NCBI GenBank assembly: GCA_937891425.1
Contig: CALAGD010000007.1
Location: 1-50,549 of the forward strand
Reading direction: 5' to 3'
Origin: an uncultured Pigmentiphaga sp.
GTDB taxonomy: Bacteria; Pseudomonadota; Gammaproteobacteria; Burkholderiales; Burkholderiaceae_B
Length of the DNA: 50,549 bases
A model generated the notes under the pieces. The model saw only the letters and a list, made by a program, of their open reading frames with translations, had not been told where the DNA came from and did no database searches. How positions within the stretch are numbered: the first letter of the stretch is position 1; each line of letters starts with the position of its first letter. This document shows, piece after piece, positions 7,762-16,832 of the stretch. A program made the translations under genes and the position numbers.

Positions 7762-8640
7762 ATGCAGTATCGAATTGCCGCTGCTGCCACTGCTACCCTG
7801 CCGGATGCGCATGCGTCGTGGCTGGTTCGCGTGGGGCTTCCCCTGCTGCTGGCACTGGCCGTATTCCTTGCCGGCTGCAGTTCGTTTGGCTCCGACGAGG
7901 AACCCGACCACACCGTCGGCTGGAGCGCCGAGCAATTGTACCGGGATGCCAAGGCCCAGATGGCTGCCGGCAACTGGCAGGAGGCCATTACCCAGCTCGA
8001 GCGCATCCAGGCCCGCTACCCCTTCGGCGTGTACGCCCAGCAGGCCATGATCGATGAAGCGTATGCCTACTGGCGCGACGGCTCGAATGAACAGGCCCTG
8101 GCAACCATCGACCGGTTCCAGCAGCAGTACCCGAACAACCCGGCCACCGATTACATGCTGTACCTCAAGGGGCTGATCAACTTCACCCCGCCCAATGCTT
8201 TCCTGAATCGACTGGTAGGACAGGATCCGGCCGAACGCGACCCGAAAGCGCTGCGCGCCTCGTTCGATGCCTTTCGTGAGCTGGTCGAGCGCTACCCCGA
8301 CAGCAAGTATGCGCGCGACGCCCGCGAGCGCATGAACTGGCTGCTGAACACCATCGCCATGAACGAGATCTACACGGCGCGCTACTACTTCGACCGTGAG
8401 GCCTATGTGGCGGCCATCAACCGCGCCGAAACCGTCGTGGCCGACTTTCAGACCACGCCCGCGGTAGAGCAGGCGCTCTACATCATGATGGTGTCGTACG
8501 ACAAGCTCGGACTCACCCAGCTACGCGACGACATGCGCCGCATCCTCACTACCAACTTCCCCAATACCCGGCTGCTGGAAGAAGGCTTGCCCAAGCGGGA
8601 ATTCAAATGGTGGAACCCGCTTACGTGGAGCAACGGATGA
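7762..8640 (+). CDS. bamD: Outer membrane protein assembly factor BamD (lipoprotein)
   Basis: BamD is an essential lipoprotein of the BAM complex that inserts beta-barrel proteins into the outer membrane. The 292-residue product has a rather long N-terminal region, a hydrophobic core and the lipobox LAGC, with Cys39 as the lipidated residue. Tetratricopeptide-type repeats follow: EQLYRDAKAQMAAGNWQEAI, then YPFGVYAQQAMIDEAYAYW and QALATIDRFQQQYPNNP. The end, FKWWNPLTW, is characteristic of beta-proteobacterial BamD. An AGGAT site lies seven bases before the ATG. It is divergent from rluD and convergent with the helicase gene, whose 3' end carries the likely bamD terminator. Confidence 0.95.
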   Translation: MQYRIAAAATATLPDAHASWLVRVGLPLLLALAVFLAGCSSFGSDEEPDHTVGWSAEQLYRDAKAQMAAGNWQEAITQLERIQARYPFGVYAQQAMIDEAYAYWRDGSNEQALATIDRFQQQYPNNPATDYMLYLKGLINFTPPNAFLNRLVGQDPAERDPKALRASFDAFRELVERYPDSKYARDARERMNWLLNTIAMNEIYTARYYFDREAYVAAINRAETVVADFQTTPAVEQALYIMMVSYDKLGLTQLRDDMRRILTTNFPNTRLLEEGLPKREFKWWNPLTWSNG

Positions 8641-8645
8641 CCACC

Positions 8646-8665
8646 CGGCAGGCCTGAGCCTGCCG
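8646..8665 (+). terminator. Hairpin directly after bamD
   Basis: CGGCAGG and CCTGCCG form a 7-bp perfect stem with a 6-base loop, five bases after the bamD stop. No T-run follows, so this is more likely an mRNA end-stabilising hairpin than a full terminator. Confidence 0.4.
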
Positions 8666-8682
8666 CAGCTGATGGCCTTCAG

Positions 8683-10824
8683 TTAGTTTCCCTGGCTAGC
8701 CGGCGCCGGTACATCAGAAGCCGCTTCCTCGACAGGAAGCGGCTTTGTTTTGTGCGCACGCAGGAAATCGATCGCGGTCTCGAGGCTGCGGGTACGCGCG
8801 AACGGCGGCAGCCCCCGCCACAGCAGCTTGCCGTATGGCTTCTCGACCAGGCGGCCGTCACCGACCATGAGCACGCCCCAGTCGCTTTCGGAGCGGATCA
8901 GGCGGCCGGCACCCTGCTTCAGCGCAATGGCGGCCTGCGGCAACTGGAACTCGAAGAACGGATTGCCACCGCGCTCGCGGCAAGCCTTGATGCGAGCCTC
9001 GATGACGGGGTCGTCGGGCGGCGCGAAGGGCAGCTTGTCGATGGCGACCAGCGTCAGGGCGTCGCCCGGGACGTCGACGCCTTCCCAGAAACTGGCACTG
9101 CCCACCAGCACTGCATGCTGACCGGCGCGCAACACGGCAAGCAGGTCGCGCCGGGAGCGCTCGCCCTGGCGCCAAAGGGGCCAGCTCCAGCCACGTTCCT
9201 TGAAAGCACGCTGCAGCAGGGCGTGGATCTGGTCGACCGCGCGTAGCGTGGTGCACAGGACGAGCGCACATCCCTCATTTGCTTCGAGCAGCGGCAGCAG
9301 CGTCTCGACGAAGTTTGGAGTGAATTCAGCGTGGTGGGGTTCAGGCAGACCGTCCGGAACGAACAGCAACCCCCGGTTGGGGTAATCGAAGGGCGATTCC
9401 CATTGCCCGGTAATGACATCGGACAGCCCCAGCGCTCGCGTGAAATGGGAAAAGTCGTTGCGCACCGCCAGTGTGGCCGAAGTGAACACCCAGGCCTGAC
9501 CCTTGGGCCGGTACCGGGTGAAGGCATGCGCAACGCTCAACGGTGCTGCGTGCAGACGTATGTGGTTGGCGGTGGTTTCCACCCAGCGCACCCATGCCTC
9601 GGCGTTGCGTGCGCCCTTCGCCCGGGCCGCGCCCGCCTCGGTTCCCGCGCCGGCGGCAGAGTCCTGTTCCTCCGCAGGAGCCGTCCGGTTCAGCACATCG
9701 GCTGCATCCCCTGTTTCAGCACACCAGCGCTGCAGCCGGGCGACCAGATCGGGGCCCCGGCGCGCGAGAAGTTCGAGGTCGGGGTGGCGCTCGCGCACCG
9801 CGTGCAGCACCTGGTTCAGACGCACCAGGGCATCAATGGTGTTCTCCACTGCCTCGTCGAACGAAGCACGATCAGTCATGGCGTCGAACGCCAGTCGCTG
9901 CCCCGGCATCTGTTCAATACGTGCGCAGCTCAACCGCAATTCGCGCGTCTGCTGTTCCAGCACCTGGGTGAGTGCCTCCCAGTCCGCATTCTCACGGGCA
10001 TAGGCCCGCCCTGCAGCCAGTGCATCGCGCGCGAATTCCAGCAGCTGGAAGCTCGACACCGACTCGCCCAGGAAACGCGTGGCCACCTCGGGGAGCTGGT
10101 GAGCCTCGTCGAAGATCACGCAATCCACCGCCGGCAGCAGATCGGTAATTCCCTCGTCTTTGAGTGCCATGTCGGCGAGGAACAGGGCGTGGTTGACCAC
10201 CACCACTTCAGCTTCCTGCGCTGCCTTGCGTGCCTTCACCACGAAACAGTCGCGATAGAACTCGCAGTCGGCCCCCAGGCAGGTGTCGCGTGTGGAGGTG
10301 ACGCGCGACCAGACAGGTGCATTCTCGGGCACGCTGCCCAGTTCGGCGCGGTCGCCCGTGCGTGTCTGCCTCGCGAATTTCACGATCTGTGCAAGCTGCG
10401 CCACCTCCTCGCGCGAAGCCAGACCGCGCGCATCTTCCTGCGTGCGTTCCAGGTGCCAGTGGCACAAATAATTGGCGCGGCCCTTGAGCAGCGCAACATG
10501 CACCGGAATCTGCAGCGCACTGATGAGCTGTGGCAGGTCGCGCGCGTAAAGCTGATCCTGGAGGGTCTTGGTACCCGTGGACACCAGCACTTTCCCTCCG
10601 CCCAACAACACGGGCGCGAGGTAAGCGTAGGTCTTGCCTGTGCCCGTACCAGCTTCGACCACCAGGGTAGAGCCCTCCTCCAGCGCCTGGGCGACGGCAA
10701 CCGCCATGGCAAGCTGCTGCGGGCGGACACGGTAATTGGGAAGAGCTCGTGCAAGCCGGCCGCCTTCAGCGAATACTTCGGCAACCTCGGCGACGCGTTC
10801 AGAGGGATGGACGTTGTTGGACAT
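8683..10824 (-). CDS. ATP-dependent DNA helicase, DinG/YoaA (XPD-like) family
   Basis: This is an iron-sulfur superfamily 2 helicase of the DinG/YoaA group, which unwinds DNA 5' to 3' and helps repair replication problems. The 713-residue product has Walker A GTGTGKT at 59-65. Four cysteines for a [4Fe-4S] cluster lie at 121, 182, 187 and 193, and the DEAH box is at 239-242. The C-terminal helicase domain shows ALVLCTT, SFWEGVDVPG and QGAGRLIRS. The ATG at 10824 (MSNNVHPSERV) is preferred, and the longer open frame upstream lacks helicase sequence. The last codons also form the bamD terminator stem. It is divergent from tex. The family is clear, but DinG versus YoaA is not resolved. Confidence 0.93.
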   Translation of the reverse strand: MSNNVHPSERVAEVAEVFAEGGRLARALPNYRVRPQQLAMAVAVAQALEEGSTLVVEAGTGTGKTYAYLAPVLLGGGKVLVSTGTKTLQDQLYARDLPQLISALQIPVHVALLKGRANYLCHWHLERTQEDARGLASREEVAQLAQIVKFARQTRTGDRAELGSVPENAPVWSRVTSTRDTCLGADCEFYRDCFVVKARKAAQEAEVVVVNHALFLADMALKDEGITDLLPAVDCVIFDEAHQLPEVATRFLGESVSSFQLLEFARDALAAGRAYARENADWEALTQVLEQQTRELRLSCARIEQMPGQRLAFDAMTDRASFDEAVENTIDALVRLNQVLHAVRERHPDLELLARRGPDLVARLQRWCAETGDAADVLNRTAPAEEQDSAAGAGTEAGAARAKGARNAEAWVRWVETTANHIRLHAAPLSVAHAFTRYRPKGQAWVFTSATLAVRNDFSHFTRALGLSDVITGQWESPFDYPNRGLLFVPDGLPEPHHAEFTPNFVETLLPLLEANEGCALVLCTTLRAVDQIHALLQRAFKERGWSWPLWRQGERSRRDLLAVLRAGQHAVLVGSASFWEGVDVPGDALTLVAIDKLPFAPPDDPVIEARIKACRERGGNPFFEFQLPQAAIALKQGAGRLIRSESDWGVLMVGDGRLVEKPYGKLLWRGLPPFARTRSLETAIDFLRAHKTKPLPVEEAASDVPAPASQGN
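8719..8754 (+). terminator. Intrinsic terminator of bamD, inside the helicase coding sequence
   Basis: AGCCGCTTCC (8719-8728) and GGAAGCGGCT (8735-8744) form a perfect 10-bp stem with a 6-base loop, followed by TTGTTTTG. It is a textbook rho-independent terminator on the plus strand. It lies within the last 25 codons of the convergent helicase gene (stop at 8683). Confidence 0.85.
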
Positions 10825-11024
10825 GCAAGGATATCGGCGGTGAGCACCCGATTCTCCCACGCGTCCGCACGCGCGGCAAATGCACCGTGTCACACGACGC
10901 ACCTGGTATTCTCCGCAACCTGATCGCACCGGCAGTCGAGGCTGCCCTGCACTCGAAATAGTGGCAAAATCGCAGGCTTTGGCACTTCGACCGACCGTGC
11001 TGGCGCAACTGGCGCCAGGCGGCA

Positions 11025-13418
11025 ATGCAACCGACCTGGACAATGACCGTTACAGTTAATCCTACCGCTTCCGAAACCAGTGTTCATCTGCGCATTTGCG
11101 CACAACTTGCCGACGAGCTCAATGTGCGTACCGAACAGGTGCGGGCCGCCGTAGGCTTGCTGGACGAAGGCGCCACCGTGCCCTTCATTGCGCGCTACCG
11201 CAAAGAAGTGACGGGCGGGCTGGACGACACCGTCTTGCGTCAGCTCGAAGTGCGGCTGGAATACCTGCGCGAACTGGAAGCGCGGCGCGCCAGCATTCTC
11301 CAGTCGATCGCAGAGCAGGGCAAGCTGACGCCCGAGCTTCAGCAGGCCATTGAAACGGCAGACTCCAAACAGCGCCTGGAAGATCTTTACGCGCCCTACA
11401 AGCCCAAGCGCCGTACCCGTGCCCAGATTGCGATCGAAGCCGGGCTCGAGCCGCTGGCCAACCTGCTGCTGGAAGACCCGGCCGCTGATCCGCAAACCGC
11501 CGCGGAACCGTACGTGAATGCCGAGAATGGCTTTGCCGACGTGCGCGCAGTACTGGGCGGGGCGCGCGATATCCTGGCCGAACGGTTCGCCGAAGACGCC
11601 GAACTGCTCAGCAGCATGCGCGATTATCTGTGGAAGAACGGGCTGCTGTACTCGCGCGTGGTGGAGGGCAAGGAAACTGAAGGAGCCAACTTCCGCGACT
11701 GGTTCGATTTCTCGGAATCGCTGCAGACGCTGCCTTCACACCGCATCCTGGCGCTGCTGCGCGGCCGTGCCCATGGGGTGCTCGACCTGCGCCTGGGGCT
11801 CGCGCCCGACCTGGAGGAAGCCGTCCCCCACCCCTGCATTCGGCGCGTCGCCGACCACCTGCAGTTTGGCGAAGGCATCTTCGCGCTCGACGCCACCGAG
11901 CGCGACCGCTGGCTGGCTGACGTATGCCGCTGGACGTGGCGCGTGAAGCTGCTGCCCGGCTTCGAAACCGAATTCATCGCGCGGCTGCGCGAGTCGGCCG
12001 AGGAAGAAGCCATCCGCGTGTTTGCCGCCAACCTGAAGGACCTGCTTCTCGCGGCTCCGGCGGGCCCGCGTCCGGTGCTGGGCCTGGACCCTGGCATACG
12101 CACCGGCGTGAAAGTAGCTGCCATCGACCGCACCGGCAAGCTGCTCGAGACCGCTACCATCCACCCGCACGAACCACGCCGCGACTGGGATGGTTCGATC
12201 GCCACGCTGGCGCGCATGGCTCGCCAGCACGGGATCGAGCTGGTAGCCATCGGCAATGGCACGGCCTCGCGCGAAACCGAAAGGCTGGTCGCCGACCTCA
12301 TGAAACGGCATCCTGAGCTCAACCTCACGCGCATCGTGGTGTCCGAAGCCGGGGCCTCAGTGTATTCGGCCTCGGAAATTGCCGCGGAAGAATTCCCCGA
12401 TCTGGACGTCAGCCTGCGCGGCGCGGTATCGATTGCGCGCCGCTTGCAGGACCCGCTCGCGGAACTGGTGAAAATTGATCCGAAGGCCATCGGGGTGGGT
12501 CAGTACCAGCATGATGTCAACCAGCGCCAGCTCGCAAAAACCCTCGACGCGGTCGTGGAAGACTGCGTGAACGCGGTGGGCGTGGATGTGAACACGGCCT
12601 CGGCTGCACTGCTTGCGCGCGTGTCGGGGCTCAACCCCAGCCTGGCGCGCAACATCGTCGCGTTCCGCGACCAGAACGGGCCGTACCGCTCGCGCGAAGC
12701 CCTGAAGGCGGTGCCGCGTTTTGGGGCCAAGACGTTCGAACAGGCAGCGGGCTTTCTGCGTATTCGCGATGGCGACAACCCGCTGGACGCCTCGGCCGTG
12801 CATCCGGAAGCCTACCCCGTGGTCGAGCGCATTCTGACGGCCATCCAGGCTGATGTACGCGCCATCATAGGCAACCGTGAGGCACTGAAGGGGCTGTCGC
12901 CCGGCCAGTTCGTGGACGAGCAGTTCGGCCTGCCCACCGTCCTGGACATCTTCACCGAGCTGGAGAAACCCGGACGCGACCCGCGCCCGGAGTTCAAGAC
13001 TGCCCAGTTCAAGGAAGGCGTAGAAACCCTCGCCGATCTGGCACCGGGCATGGTGCTGGAAGGCGTGGTCACCAACGTGGCCAATTTCGGGGCATTTGTT
13101 GACATCGGCGTACACCAGGATGGCCTGGTGCACATCTCGGCGTTGTCCGAACGCTTCGTGAAGGATCCGCGCGATGTGGTGCGCGTTGGTCAGACTGTGA
13201 AAGTGAAGGTGCTGGAAGTGGACCTCGACCGCCAGCGCATTTCACTGACAATGCGGCTCAACGATGAAGCACTGCCGGTCGGCCGTAGCGGTGACGCCCC
13301 GGTGCCGCGCAAGGACGGGCGCCGGAGCGGCGAGGCGAAGCCGCGCGGCCGCGGCCAACCCGATCCGGCGAATAGCGCCATGGCCGAAGCGTTTGCGAAG
13401 CTGAAGCTGAAGAACTGA
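11025..13418 (+). CDS. tex: Tex family RNA-binding transcription accessory protein
   Basis: Tex proteins bind nucleic acid and affect transcription. The name comes from Bordetella pertussis, where the gene was found through toxin expression. The product is about 797 residues. The N-terminal Tex domain contains the typical VGLLDEGATVPFIARYRKE. A YqgF/RNase H-like domain starts near 348 with LGLDPGIRTG. A helix-hairpin-helix region follows around 515-580 (GQYQHDV, then VNTAS...LNPSLARNIV). A C-terminal S1 domain spans about 674-745 (VTNVANFGAFVDIGVHQDGLVHIS). Two starts are possible, ATG 11025 (after AGGCGG) and ATG 11043. The second removes six residues and cannot be excluded. The Gly/Arg-rich tail is normal for the family. 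Confidence 0.95.
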   Translation: MQPTWTMTVTVNPTASETSVHLRICAQLADELNVRTEQVRAAVGLLDEGATVPFIARYRKEVTGGLDDTVLRQLEVRLEYLRELEARRASILQSIAEQGKLTPELQQAIETADSKQRLEDLYAPYKPKRRTRAQIAIEAGLEPLANLLLEDPAADPQTAAEPYVNAENGFADVRAVLGGARDILAERFAEDAELLSSMRDYLWKNGLLYSRVVEGKETEGANFRDWFDFSESLQTLPSHRILALLRGRAHGVLDLRLGLAPDLEEAVPHPCIRRVADHLQFGEGIFALDATERDRWLADVCRWTWRVKLLPGFETEFIARLRESAEEEAIRVFAANLKDLLLAAPAGPRPVLGLDPGIRTGVKVAAIDRTGKLLETATIHPHEPRRDWDGSIATLARMARQHGIELVAIGNGTASRETERLVADLMKRHPELNLTRIVVSEAGASVYSASEIAAEEFPDLDVSLRGAVSIARRLQDPLAELVKIDPKAIGVGQYQHDVNQRQLAKTLDAVVEDCVNAVGVDVNTASAALLARVSGLNPSLARNIVAFRDQNGPYRSREALKAVPRFGAKTFEQAAGFLRIRDGDNPLDASAVHPEAYPVVERILTAIQADVRAIIGNREALKGLSPGQFVDEQFGLPTVLDIFTELEKPGRDPRPEFKTAQFKEGVETLADLAPGMVLEGVVTNVANFGAFVDIGVHQDGLVHISALSERFVKDPRDVVRVGQTVKVKVLEVDLDRQRISLTMRLNDEALPVGRSGDAPVPRKDGRRSGEAKPRGRGQPDPANSAMAEAFAKLKLKN

Positions 13419-13429
13419 GGCAGGAAACA

Positions 13430-13456
13430 GCAGCGGCGCACCTTGTGCGCCGCTGC
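13430..13456. terminator. Strong hairpin between convergent tex and trpS
   Basis: GCAGCGGCGCAC and GTGCGCCGCTGC form a perfect 12-bp GC-rich stem with a 3-base loop, 11 bases after the tex stop. No T-run follows on either strand. Its place between convergent genes suggests a shared transcript-end hairpin. Confidence 0.5.
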
Positions 13457-13484
13457 ATGCTGTGAAAATACCGCGCGCGACCAC

Positions 13485-14840
13485 CTATTCGGCGTTGGCC
13501 AGTGCCTCGAGTTCCGCGCGTGCCTTGGCCAGTGCGGCATCGCGTGCCTCGGGCGTGGCATAGGCATCGCTGGACGCCACGCACTCGCCTTCGATCATCA
13601 CTCCAAAGCGGTTGCCGTCGAACGACACCAGCACGGCACTGCCCCGCGACTGAATCAGGCGCTGTACGTTGCCTGCCGCCTTGGGATCGACAAAACCCTT
13701 GGAAAGCAGCAGCTGCTCGCCGTCCGCGGCCACGAAGCGGAAGTGGAACTGCCCATCTTTCTCACGGAAGCTGACGAACCGCGCATTCCTGCTGGACTTG
13801 TTCGCCCTGGTGGTGGTCGAAGGTTTCTCGGGACGCCGCAAGCCAACCGCGCGTCGCACTTCATCCATGAGCGGTGCTGCCAGTGCACGAGCCTTGCGCG
13901 CGCCCTGCTGGAGGATATCTTCGATCTCGTCGGGATTGCGCATGAGGTGATCATAGCGATCGCGCATGGGCCCGATGTGCTCCTGGATGAGGTCGCCCAG
14001 CATGCGCTTGGCCTCACCCCAGCCCAGGCCTTCCAGCAACTGCTGCCTGAATGCCGCGGCCTGCTCGGGCGTAGCGAACGCCCGGTAGATGGGCAGCAGG
14101 TGCGAAGCATCGGCATCCTTGGGCTCACCGGGTTCGCGCGAGTCGGTCACGATGCGTGCGATCGCATCGCGCATGGCGCGCTCACCTCCCTCGAACAGCG
14201 GGATGGTGTTGTTGTAGCTCTTCGACATCTTGCGGCCGTCCAGCCCCGGCAAAGTGGCCACTTCGTCGTCGATGACGGCTTCCGGCAGCTTGAAGATGGA
14301 GCGGCCGTTGCCGTACAGATAATTGAAGCGCTGCGCGATATCACGCGTCATTTCGATGTGCTGCAACTGGTCGCGCCCCACCGGCACCTCGTCGGCATTG
14401 AAAATGAGGATGTCGGCGGCCATGAGCACCGGGTACGAGAACAGGCCCATCGTAACGCCGTCGTCGGGCTCGTTGCCCGCGGCCGTGTTCTGATCGACCG
14501 CAGCCTTGTACGCGTGGGCGCGATTCATCAGGCCTTTTGCCGTGACGCAGGTCAGCACCCAGCACAGCTCGGTCACTTCAGGCAGGTCGGACTGCCGGTA
14601 AAACGTGACACGGTCGGGATCGAGCCCGGCAGCGAGCCAGGTGGCAGCAATTTCCAGGCGCGAGCGCTCGATGCGCGCCGGGTCGTCGCACTTGATGAGC
14701 GCGTGGTAGTCTGCCAAAAAGAAGAACGCGTCCACGCCGGGCTGTTCGCTGGACGCGATGGCCGGACGAATCGCTCCTACATAATTGCCCAGATGCGGAG
14801 TGCCGGTGGTGGTAATCCCGGTGAGTACCCGTTTGTTCAT
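13485..14840 (-). CDS. trpS: Tryptophan--tRNA ligase with YegP-like C-terminal extension
   Basis: TrpRS charges tRNA(Trp). This class Ic synthetase has its HIGH-type motif as TPHLGN at 14-19 and KMSKS at 204-208. The catalytic part ends near residue 335, the usual full length of the enzyme (about 330-340). The product continues to 451. After a Ser/Thr/Lys linker (about 338-352) comes ARFVSFREKDGQFHFRF, with DGEQLLLS and later PKAAGNVQRLIQ. This resembles the small DUF1508/YegP repeat. A second, weaker copy seems to start near 402 (AVLVSFDGNRFGVMI...SSDAYATPEARDAAL). The role of the tail is unknown. The gene is divergent from folE. Confidence 0.95.
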   Translation of the reverse strand: MNKRVLTGITTTGTPHLGNYVGAIRPAIASSEQPGVDAFFFLADYHALIKCDDPARIERSRLEIAATWLAAGLDPDRVTFYRQSDLPEVTELCWVLTCVTAKGLMNRAHAYKAAVDQNTAAGNEPDDGVTMGLFSYPVLMAADILIFNADEVPVGRDQLQHIEMTRDIAQRFNYLYGNGRSIFKLPEAVIDDEVATLPGLDGRKMSKSYNNTIPLFEGGERAMRDAIARIVTDSREPGEPKDADASHLLPIYRAFATPEQAAAFRQQLLEGLGWGEAKRMLGDLIQEHIGPMRDRYDHLMRNPDEIEDILQQGARKARALAAPLMDEVRRAVGLRRPEKPSTTTRANKSSRNARFVSFREKDGQFHFRFVAADGEQLLLSKGFVDPKAAGNVQRLIQSRGSAVLVSFDGNRFGVMIEGECVASSDAYATPEARDAALAKARAELEALANAE

Positions 14841-14949
14841 GTTCTTCGCTTGCCGCTGAACCGAAAAGAATCAAGTTTACCGCGCCGCACCCCGCACCGT
14901 ACCGTGTCGAGCCATCGCGCCTGATTTCCCCAAAAGGAGATACCGTTAT

Positions 14950-15558
14950 ATGATGAACGCGCGACCAAGGCATGGAAGGAAATTCACATTGGAAACATCA
15001 CAGGATACGACACGAACCCTCGAAGAGTATTATTCCAGGATCCTCACAGCGCTGGGTGAGGACGTCACGCGGGAAGGCCTGCAGCGCACTCCGTTACGCG
15101 CAGCGAAGGCCATGCAGTATCTCTGCAAGGGGTATCACGAGAACCTCGACGAAATCGTCAACGGGGCTCTGTTCGAATCCGACACCAGCGAAATGGTGCT
15201 GGTGAAGAACATCGAGATGTACTCGCTGTGCGAGCACCACCTGCTGCCGTTCGTCGGCAAGGCACACGTGGCCTACATACCCAATGGCAAGGTACTGGGG
15301 CTGTCAAAGGTGGCGCGCATCGTCGACATGTACTCGCGCCGGTTGCAGATCCAGGAAAATTTGTGCCGTCAAATTGCCGAGGCAGTGCAAAAGGTTACCA
15401 ATGCTTTGGGCGTGGCCGTGGTCATCGAAGCCCAGCACATGTGCATGATGATGCGTGGCGTTGAAAAACAGAACTCTGTCATGGTCAGTTCCGTAATGCT
15501 GGGGGTTTTCAACGACAACCCCGCCACCCGCAGCGAATTCCTCGCCCTCGTGCGTTAA
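14950..15558 (+). CDS. folE: GTP cyclohydrolase I FolE
   Basis: FolE converts GTP to 7,8-dihydroneopterin triphosphate, the first step of tetrahydrofolate synthesis. The 202-residue protein has the zinc ligands Cys94 and His97 (SLCEHHLLPF) and Cys165 (AQHMCMMMRG). The family motif GLSKVARIVDMYSRRLQ lies in the middle. AAAAGGAGA lies 10 bases upstream of the ATG at 14950, and a second ATG follows at 14953. The first ~13 residues (MMNARPRHGRKFT) are basic and not conserved, so initiation slightly downstream is possible. The gene is divergent from trpS and convergent with zapE. Confidence 0.97.
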   Translation: MMNARPRHGRKFTLETSQDTTRTLEEYYSRILTALGEDVTREGLQRTPLRAAKAMQYLCKGYHENLDEIVNGALFESDTSEMVLVKNIEMYSLCEHHLLPFVGKAHVAYIPNGKVLGLSKVARIVDMYSRRLQIQENLCRQIAEAVQKVTNALGVAVVIEAQHMCMMMRGVEKQNSVMVSSVMLGVFNDNPATRSEFLALVR

Positions 15559-15565
15559 CGCCTCT

Positions 15566-15588
15566 GTGGTGCGAGAATACCGCGCCAC
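15566..15588 (+). terminator. Hairpin after folE
   Basis: GTGGTGCG and CGCGCCAC pair over 8 bp (one T-G wobble) with a 7-base loop, eight bases after the folE stop. There is no T-run, so it is a candidate transcript-end hairpin only. Confidence 0.35.
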
Positions 15589-15627
15589 CGTACCAGGCCT
15601 CGTCGCGCCGTCCCGCGGCAATTGCCC

Positions 15628-16719
15628 TCACAACACGGCTGCTGCCCGGTGCGGCGTCTCCAGGTATTCCCGCGACTGCATTTCTATCAAGCGCGACACG
15701 GTGCGCTGAAACTCATTGGCCAGCGCACCCGAGGTGTACAGCTGTTCCGGGGGGCAATCGGCCGATACGATCAGCTTCACTTTGTGGTCGTACAGCACGT
15801 CCACCAGCCAGGTAAACCGCCGTGCTTCAGACGCATGGCGCGGCCCCATGCAGGGTATGTTCGACACCAGCACCGTATGGAAACGGTTCGCCAGTTCCAG
15901 GTAGTCGTTCTGTGAACGCGGGCCGCCACAAAGCGTATTGAAATCGAACCAGACTACGCCGCCAGCCACGGCTACCGCGGGTACGCGCCGGTTCTCGATG
16001 ATGAGCACCGGATCCTCGCGCGGCACCTCCGCCAGGCGGTCGAAAGTGGCCGTCAGCGCGGCCTCTGCCCGGTCGTCGAGGGGTGTGTGGTATAGCTCCA
16101 CCTGTTCCAGCGTGCGCTTGCGATAGTCGATGCCGGCATCCACGTTGAGCACGTCCAGCCGTTCCTTCATCAGGGCGATGGCCGGCAGCAGGCGTTCCCG
16201 GTGCAGTCCGTCGGGGTACAGCTGGTCGGGCGCGTAGTTGGACGTCATGACAAACGACACACCACGCTTGAACAGCCCGTCGAGCAGCTTGTAGAGGATC
16301 ATCGCGTCGGCGATGTCGGAGATGTGGAATTCGTCGAAGCAGATGAGCCGGTAACGCCGCGCAACCCGTCGCGCTACCTCGTCGAGCGGATCGGCAATAC
16401 CCTTCACCTCGTCGAGTTCGCGGTGCACGCCGCGCATGAACTCGTGAAAATGCAGACGCGTCTTGCGCCGTACCGGTACCGTGGCATAGAACGCGTCCAT
16501 GATGAAGCTCTTCCCGCGTCCTACGCCGCCCCACATGTACACGCCGCGTGGCGGCTCCAGGCGGTTGAACAGCTTGCGCAAGGCATTCGATCGACGCGCC
16601 TTGTACGCGACCCATTCGTCATAGCAACGTTGCAGACGCTCTATGGCACGCTGTTGCGCCGGATCCGGCGCGTAGCCACGAGTGGCCAGGGCTTGCTCGT
16701 AATACTCGGTGACGTTCAT
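15628..16719 (-). CDS. zapE: Cell division protein ZapE (AFG1-like ATPase)
   Basis: ZapE is an AAA-type ATPase that acts on the FtsZ ring. Mitochondrial relatives (AFG1/LACE1) act in protein quality control. From the ATG at 16719 (MNVTEYYEQAL) the product has 363 residues, the family length. Walker A is GGVGRGKS at 64-71, inside the family signature VYMWGGVGRGKS. Walker B is CFDEF at 127-131, followed by HISDIADAMIL. The open frame extends upstream to a GTG at 16812, but the extra residues do not look like ZapE. It lies 113 bases downstream of lpdA on the same strand, with two hairpins between, so it probably has its own transcription. Confidence 0.93.
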   Translation of the reverse strand: MNVTEYYEQALATRGYAPDPAQQRAIERLQRCYDEWVAYKARRSNALRKLFNRLEPPRGVYMWGGVGRGKSFIMDAFYATVPVRRKTRLHFHEFMRGVHRELDEVKGIADPLDEVARRVARRYRLICFDEFHISDIADAMILYKLLDGLFKRGVSFVMTSNYAPDQLYPDGLHRERLLPAIALMKERLDVLNVDAGIDYRKRTLEQVELYHTPLDDRAEAALTATFDRLAEVPREDPVLIIENRRVPAVAVAGGVVWFDFNTLCGGPRSQNDYLELANRFHTVLVSNIPCMGPRHASEARRFTWLVDVLYDHKVKLIVSADCPPEQLYTSGALANEFQRTVSRLIEMQSREYLETPHRAAAVL

Positions 16720-16759
16720 ATACGACGACGCCCGAAACACGGTCGTGTTCCGGGCAGAG

Positions 16760-16809
16760 GAGCCGTATAACGGCTCGGACGACAGGAGCGGATGCCCGAA
16801 GACATCCGC
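16760..16809 (-). terminator. Two hairpins between lpdA and zapE
   Basis: GCGGATG/CATCCGC (16788-16809, 8-base loop) and GAGCCG/CGGCTC (16760-16776, 5-base loop) follow the lpdA stop on the minus strand. Neither has a T-run. They may mark the end of the odhA-odhB-lpdA transcript. Confidence 0.35.
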
Positions 16810-16832
16810 CACAGGCTGGATGAGAAAGCGTC

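Noticed and set aside
9331..10923. A 530-codon plus-strand frame opposite the helicase gene
   Set aside because: It is a mirror of the codon bias of the helicase gene, with no ribosome-binding site or family features.
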